Assembly (NCBI GenBank): GCA_900317215.1
Contig: ONFW01000022.1
Coordinates: 1 to 10,477 of the forward strand
Direction of reading: 5' to 3'
DNA from: an uncultured Eubacteriales bacterium
Lineage (GTDB): Bacteria; Bacillota; Clostridia; Oscillospirales; Acutalibacteraceae
Length of the DNA stretch: 10,477 nt
A program made the position numbers and the translations under genes. Of the stretch, positions 7,887 through 10,477 are shown piece by piece. The notes under the pieces were generated by a model. The model saw nothing but the letters and a program-made list of their open reading frames with translations, was not told the origin of the DNA and searched no databases. The stretch's first letter is position 1. The number at the start of each line of letters is the position of its first letter.

Positions 7887-8465
7887 TTACAGAACGCCCT
7901 TTGTAGAAAGCACTCCGCCGTTTTCAAGCGGTCTTACAGCCTGTTTGAGCGAATGACCGAGAGCCTTATACAGTGCCTCTGTTATGTGATGTGAGTTCTT
8001 TCCGTAAAGCGCCCTGAGATGAAGCGTTATGCCCGAATTGAACGCAAGCGCCCGCATGAATTCCTCTGTCATGCAGGTGTCATATCCGCCTATGCTCTGC
8101 TCCGGAAAAACAGCGTCAAAAACAAGGAAGGGTCTGCCGCTTATATCGAGCGAGCAAAAGCCCAGAGCCTCATCCATGGGAACATAGAACGAACCGAAAC
8201 GGGCTATTCCGCTCTTATCGCCCAGCGCCCTTTCAAGAGCCTTGCCGATCACGATGCCCGTGTCCTCAACAGTATGGTGACAATCCACATGCAGATCGCC
8301 CTTCGCCTTCACTCTGAGGCCAAAGCCTCCGTGTACCGCCATTGCGGTGAGCATATGATCGAAAAAACCGATGCCGGTGTCTATTTCCGCATAGGCTTCG
8401 TCAAGTGACAGTTCAACAGAGATCTCCGTTTCCTTTGTCTTTCTCCGGATTTCCGCATTACGCAT
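7887..8465 (-). CDS. hisB: Imidazoleglycerol-phosphate dehydratase HisB
   Basis: HisB removes water from imidazoleglycerol phosphate to give imidazole-acetol phosphate, using a Mn cluster. The protein of 192 residues is the monofunctional form without a phosphatase domain. Metal-binding motifs are intact in both halves of the duplicated fold: GFFDHMLTAMAVHGGF (H37, H45), DCHHTVED (H63, H64, E67) and NSHHITEALYKALG (H159, H160, E163). The frame extends 20 codons upstream to 8525, but that stretch is the inverted-repeat leader. ATG 8465 matches the usual start, MRNAEIRRKTKET, and has GAGGTGA (8477-8471) five bases upstream. It is the first gene of a hisB-hisA-hisI-hisE run that has its own candidate promoter. 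Confidence 0.96.
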   Translation of the reverse strand: MRNAEIRRKTKETEISVELSLDEAYAEIDTGIGFFDHMLTAMAVHGGFGLRVKAKGDLHVDCHHTVEDTGIVIGKALERALGDKSGIARFGSFYVPMDEALGFCSLDISGRPFLVFDAVFPEQSIGGYDTCMTEEFMRALAFNSGITLHLRALYGKNSHHITEALYKALGHSLKQAVRPLENGGVLSTKGVL

Positions 8466-8481
8466 TTTCTTCACCTCATAA

Positions 8482-8497
8482 CGGACTGTTTTGTCCG
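8482..8497 (-). other. Small hairpin in the hisB leader
   Basis: CGGAC (8482-8486) and GTCCG (8493-8497) form a perfect 5-bp stem with a 6-base loop. It lies between the larger inverted repeat and the hisB ribosome binding site. It is too short to be convincing alone but may stack on the preceding hairpin and affect access to the site (inference). Confidence 0.4.
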
Positions 8498-8539
8498 AAA
8501 AATAGGCGATACCGCATATCATCATGAGGTATCGCCTAT
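8498..8539 (-). terminator. 12-bp inverted repeat with T-tract between hisC and hisB: terminator, leader hairpin or operator
   Basis: ATAGGCGATACC (8539-8528 on the minus strand) and GGTATCGCCTAT (8513-8502) pair perfectly across a 14-base loop, followed by a run of five T (8502-8498, the first one paired). For a transcript arriving from hisC this has the form of an intrinsic terminator, though the T-tract is short. The -10 box of the hisB promoter ends one base before the first arm. A transcript from that promoter would therefore start within the arm and keep only a 6-7 bp stem. The repeat also spans the predicted start site symmetrically enough to be a repressor operator. Which role applies cannot be decided from sequence. 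Confidence 0.65.
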
Positions 8540-8568
8540 AGTATAACTCTTTTTTGCCGATTTGTAAA
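8540..8568 (-). promoter_or_regulatory. Sigma-A promoter upstream of hisB
   Basis: On the minus strand a -35 TTTACA (8568-8563) and -10 TATACT (8545-8540) are separated by 17 bases, each one mismatch from consensus. The predicted start is near 8533, inside the left arm of the inverted repeat, about 68 nt from the hisB ATG. It would give hisB-hisA-hisI-hisE expression independent of hisC. Confidence 0.7.
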
Positions 8569-8623
8569 TAAATATCGTGAGGAATTGCCTGAGCTTTGCA
8601 TTTTTTGTCAACATGTCAAAACA

Positions 8624-9706
8624 TTAACGATTTTCTGAAAGATATTTTTCTATAATGTACCCTTCAAGAGCCGTCATCAGCTCTTTGTTTTCCTCACTGC
8701 TGCCGGTTGTTATTCTCAAAGCTCCCGCAGCGCCGAAATATCTTACAGCTATGCCCTTTGATAGAAGATACTCAAAAATATCCTTTGCAAGCCGTGTTCT
8801 GACAAACACAAAGTTAGTGCGCGGCTCCGGTATATCAAAGGAAAGGGAGTATCTCTCGTTAAGCTTGAGCAGCTCCTTGTAGAGTGTGCGTATGTTCTCT
8901 CTGATAGCACTGCATCTTTCCCTGAGAAGCTCCTTGTGCCTGAATATGCAGGCTCCCACCCTCTGAGACAGAGTGTTAACATTATACGGTGACTTCACAG
9001 CTCTGAGCGCAGTCGTTATTGTTTTATTGCAGACCGCAAAGCCCAGGCGGAGCGCCGCAGCGCCGACTGCCTTTGAAGCAGTTTTGAGCAATATCAGGTT
9101 ATCATACTGTGCGGCCTCACGAATAATAGACTCGTCCCAGAAATCCATATAAGCCTCATCAAGAACAACAAGCGCGCTGACCGAGGTCACAAGCCTCCTT
9201 ACCTGGGCTGCGGTTATTCCCGTGCTGGTCGGATTACAGGGGTTTGAAAAAATGACCATATCGGCGTTATTATCATTGACTGTCTTTATCAGGCTGTCAA
9301 CATTTATATTCAGAAGCTCATTTTTTTCGCAGGAAATAATTCGGTTTTCGGCAAGGAACGAATAGAAATTATACATACTGAAATCAGGCTCGGCAACGAT
9401 GACTGTACTGTTCTTTTCGAGAAGCGCCGATGCAATAAGATAGAGCACCTCATCAGAGCCGTTAGTTGCCGTTACATTTTCGGGAGCTATGCCGTAGAAA
9501 TTCGCAAAGGCTTCGATAAGCTCTTCTGCGACGGTATCAGGATAGCGGTTGAAATCAACGCTGTCAACTATCTCCTTTATCTCTTTTCTTATCTGCTCGG
9601 GCATAGAAAAAAACGATTCGTTTGCGTCGAGCCTTATCCTGTAATCTCCCGTTATAGGCTGATACGGCTCAAGCTCACGCACCTTATCGCATAATTCGTA
9701 GGACAT
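8624..9706 (-). CDS. hisC: Histidinol-phosphate aminotransferase HisC
   Basis: HisC is a fold-type I PLP enzyme that transfers an amino group from glutamate to imidazole-acetol phosphate, giving histidinol phosphate. The 360 residues are normal for the family. The N-terminal RLDANES motif, TNGSDEV (PLP phosphate contact), NPCNPTSTG (near 154-162), LDEAYMDF (D183 and Y186 contacting the cofactor) and the Schiff-base lysine K212 in TASKAVGAAALRLGFA are all present, with the substrate-binding ALRITTGSSEEN near the C-terminus. Other class I aminotransferases share the fold, but these motifs and the his neighbours make HisC the best call. The start ATG 9706 has only a weak site (AGTGGA). The gene ends 158 bp before hisB and may be a separate transcription unit. 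Confidence 0.95.
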   Translation of the reverse strand: MSYELCDKVRELEPYQPITGDYRIRLDANESFFSMPEQIRKEIKEIVDSVDFNRYPDTVAEELIEAFANFYGIAPENVTATNGSDEVLYLIASALLEKNSTVIVAEPDFSMYNFYSFLAENRIISCEKNELLNINVDSLIKTVNDNNADMVIFSNPCNPTSTGITAAQVRRLVTSVSALVVLDEAYMDFWDESIIREAAQYDNLILLKTASKAVGAAALRLGFAVCNKTITTALRAVKSPYNVNTLSQRVGACIFRHKELLRERCSAIRENIRTLYKELLKLNERYSLSFDIPEPRTNFVFVRTRLAKDIFEYLLSKGIAVRYFGAAGALRITTGSSEENKELMTALEGYIIEKYLSENR

Positions 9707-9876
9707 TTATTCCACTGCCTTTCCTTTTCATTTTTTTCTCTTTATAATTTTAAGAATTTAAGCTCCTGAAAATCACTCAGGACTGAATATCGTGATAGAT
9801 CGCCCCATTTATTCACATATATCAATTCGGACAGATTCCTCGGGTGAATATCTACTCTTAAGCAAAGTAGACAAAT

Positions 9877-9906
9877 GTGACAAAAAAAATGAGTGAATAA
9901 TATAAT
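9877..9906 (+). promoter_or_regulatory. Candidate sigma-A promoter P1 for the lipoprotein gene
   Basis: GTGACA (9877-9882, five of six matches to TTGACA) lies 18 bases before a perfect TATAAT (9901-9906). The spacer carries an A-run and one GTGAATA heptamer. Transcription would start near 9913, giving a leader of about 65 nt. Confidence 0.65.
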
Positions 9907-9934
9907 TGTGTCGTCTCGGTTTTTGTGATATTAT
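9906..9934 (+). promoter_or_regulatory. Candidate extended -10 promoter P2 for the lipoprotein gene
   Basis: TTGTGT (9906-9911) is 17 bases before TATTAT (9929-9934), which is preceded by TGA to give an extended -10. It lies directly downstream of P1, so both could serve the same gene; it is weaker than P1 in consensus match. Confidence 0.45.
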
Positions 9935-9976
9935 TGATTTACAAAAACATTTTTTCCGAAAAGAGGAGGAACTATC

Positions 9977-10459
9977 ATGAAAAATTACAAAAGGTTATTG
10001 TGCATTATTCTCGCATCATCCGGAATTCTTTTATTATCAGCCTGCCGACAGGATAAAAGCACAGACAGCTCCGTAACAAGCAGTTCGTTATCATCTCAGG
10101 AGAGCGCCGCATCACAGGCAGAGCCTACATCTGATACCGCGCAGTCCTCCGCAGAGCCGTCAGACACCGAGGAAAACCGTATAAAAGCCGAAATACAGGA
10201 AAAGACAGAGCAAAACGGCTTTGGCGGGATCGATGATACGACTCTTGATAAGCTCAGCAGGCTCAGAAAAAATATGACAAAGGAACAGGTGCATGAAGTG
10301 TTAGGAGATCCCGACAGCTATCCGCCTACGGGAATATATCGTGAGCAGTATTATATAAATGAAAACAGTAACAAATATATAGAGGTCGTCATTTTGTCTG
10401 ACGGTATTACGGTATATCTTGTCGACAGCGAGCTGAAAAACAGCGTTATTATTCTATAA
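9977..10459 (+). CDS. Small secreted lipoprotein with BamE/SmpA-like C-terminal domain (function unknown)
   Basis: The 160-residue protein begins with a lipoprotein signal peptide: basic MKNYKR, a hydrophobic stretch (7-20) and lipobox LSAC with the lipidated cysteine C23. Residues about 24-66 are a Ser/Ala/Glu/Thr-rich linker, as often seen on Gram-positive surface lipoproteins. The C-terminal part (about 85-160) contains LRKNMTKEQVHEVLGDPDSYP, then strand-rich segments ending KYIEVVILSDGITVYLVD. The pattern 'GMT-x-EQV-x-x-LLG-x-P' with beta strands resembles the BamE/SmpA fold, found also in Gram-positive lipoproteins of unknown role (inference from sequence pattern only). The ATG has GAGGAGGA seven bases upstream. 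It is transcribed away from hisC and no downstream terminator is visible before the edge. Confidence 0.82.
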   Translation: MKNYKRLLCIILASSGILLLSACRQDKSTDSSVTSSSLSSQESAASQAEPTSDTAQSSAEPSDTEENRIKAEIQEKTEQNGFGGIDDTTLDKLSRLRKNMTKEQVHEVLGDPDSYPPTGIYREQYYINENSNKYIEVVILSDGITVYLVDSELKNSVIIL

Positions 10460-10477
10460 GCTTATTCAAATCTTACC

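Larger units (their letters stand above)
9707..9976. other. Divergent AT-rich intergenic region between hisC and the lipoprotein gene
   Basis: These 270 bases hold no plausible gene. The right part contains two candidate plus-strand promoters (annotated separately). For the minus strand no good hisC promoter was found: the best -10-like sequence, TATAAA near 9740, lacks a -35 match. Structures seen are a 6-bp hairpin TCCTGA/TCAGGA (9764-9769/9777-9782), the small near-palindrome TATCGTGATA (9788-9797), an imperfect inverted repeat TCTACT/AGTAGA (9851-9871), and the heptamer GTGAATA at 9844 and 9893 with its complement TATTCAC at 9810. No T-box leader or other known riboswitch consensus was recognised. 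Confidence 0.6.

Noticed and set aside
8466..8525. Upstream in-frame extension of hisB beginning MMICGIAYF
   Set aside because: It is encoded by the inverted repeat and leader, has no ribosome site of its own, and does not resemble the HisB N-terminus. It contains no His run, so it is not a histidine attenuation leader peptide either.
8606..8619. Two TTGACA -35-like hexamers after hisC on the minus strand
   Set aside because: Neither has a -10-like hexamer at 16-18 bases; the TTTACA/TATACT pair further down is far better.
9764..9782. Hairpin TCCTGA/TCAGGA in the hisC upstream region as a terminator
   Set aside because: The stem is only 6 bp and there is no T-run directly after it on either strand.
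9707..9976. Histidine T-box riboswitch upstream of hisC
   Set aside because: T-box control of his genes is known in Firmicutes, but no T-box consensus (AGGGTGGNACCGCG-like) or terminator/antiterminator pair was found on the minus strand here or in the hisC-hisB spacer.
1..10477. CRISPR arrays, insertion sequences, tRNA genes or other mobile features
   Set aside because: No regularly spaced direct repeats, terminal inverted repeats, transposase frames or tRNA-like cloverleaf sequences were seen.

Overview
The window looks like chromosomal housekeeping DNA from a low-to-moderate GC Firmicute. The best fit is a clostridial gut-type bacterium close to Ruminococcus/Oscillospirales. That placement rests on the gene order miaB–ymcA–mutS–mutL (shared with Bacillus, where cotE sits in addition), strong GGAGG-type ribosome binding sites, consensus sigma-A promoters, and the general look of the proteins. 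The genus is an inference. No phage, transposon, CRISPR, rRNA or tRNA signal was found.

Layout. Nine of the ten genes lie on the minus strand, so transcription runs from high to low coordinates. (1) Positions 9706 to 6433 hold a histidine-biosynthesis cluster in the order hisC, hisB, hisA, hisI, hisE. The last three are packed tightly: a 4-nt overlap between hisA and hisI, and an 8-nt overlap between hisI and hisE. hisC is separated from hisB by 158 bp that contain a promoter and a 12-bp inverted repeat. A rho-independent terminator lies just after hisE. (2) Positions 6280 to 1 hold miaB (TTG start), a YmcA/RicA-type YlbF-family gene, mutS and mutL. They follow an excellent extended -10 promoter and have gaps of only 32 to 39 bp, so they are probably one operon. 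mutL runs off the left edge. (3) At the right end a single plus-strand gene (9977-10459) encodes a small lipoprotein. It is divergent from hisC across a 270-bp AT-rich region.

How they work together. The his genes cover the PRPP-ATP to PR-FAR steps (HisE, HisI, HisA) and two late steps (HisB dehydratase, HisC aminotransferase). HisG, HisD, HisH, HisF and a histidinol-phosphatase are not in the window and must be encoded elsewhere if the pathway is complete. MutS and MutL are the mismatch-recognition and endonuclease/matchmaker pair of methyl-independent mismatch repair. MutS carries a likely sliding-clamp motif and MutL an endonuclease motif. MiaB thiomethylates tRNA, and the YmcA-like protein has a cysteine-rich tail fit for an Fe-S cluster.

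No obviously undescribed system is present. The most interesting non-coding element is the hisC–hisB spacer, where a promoter abuts, and its predicted start site falls inside, a perfect inverted repeat with a short T-tract.
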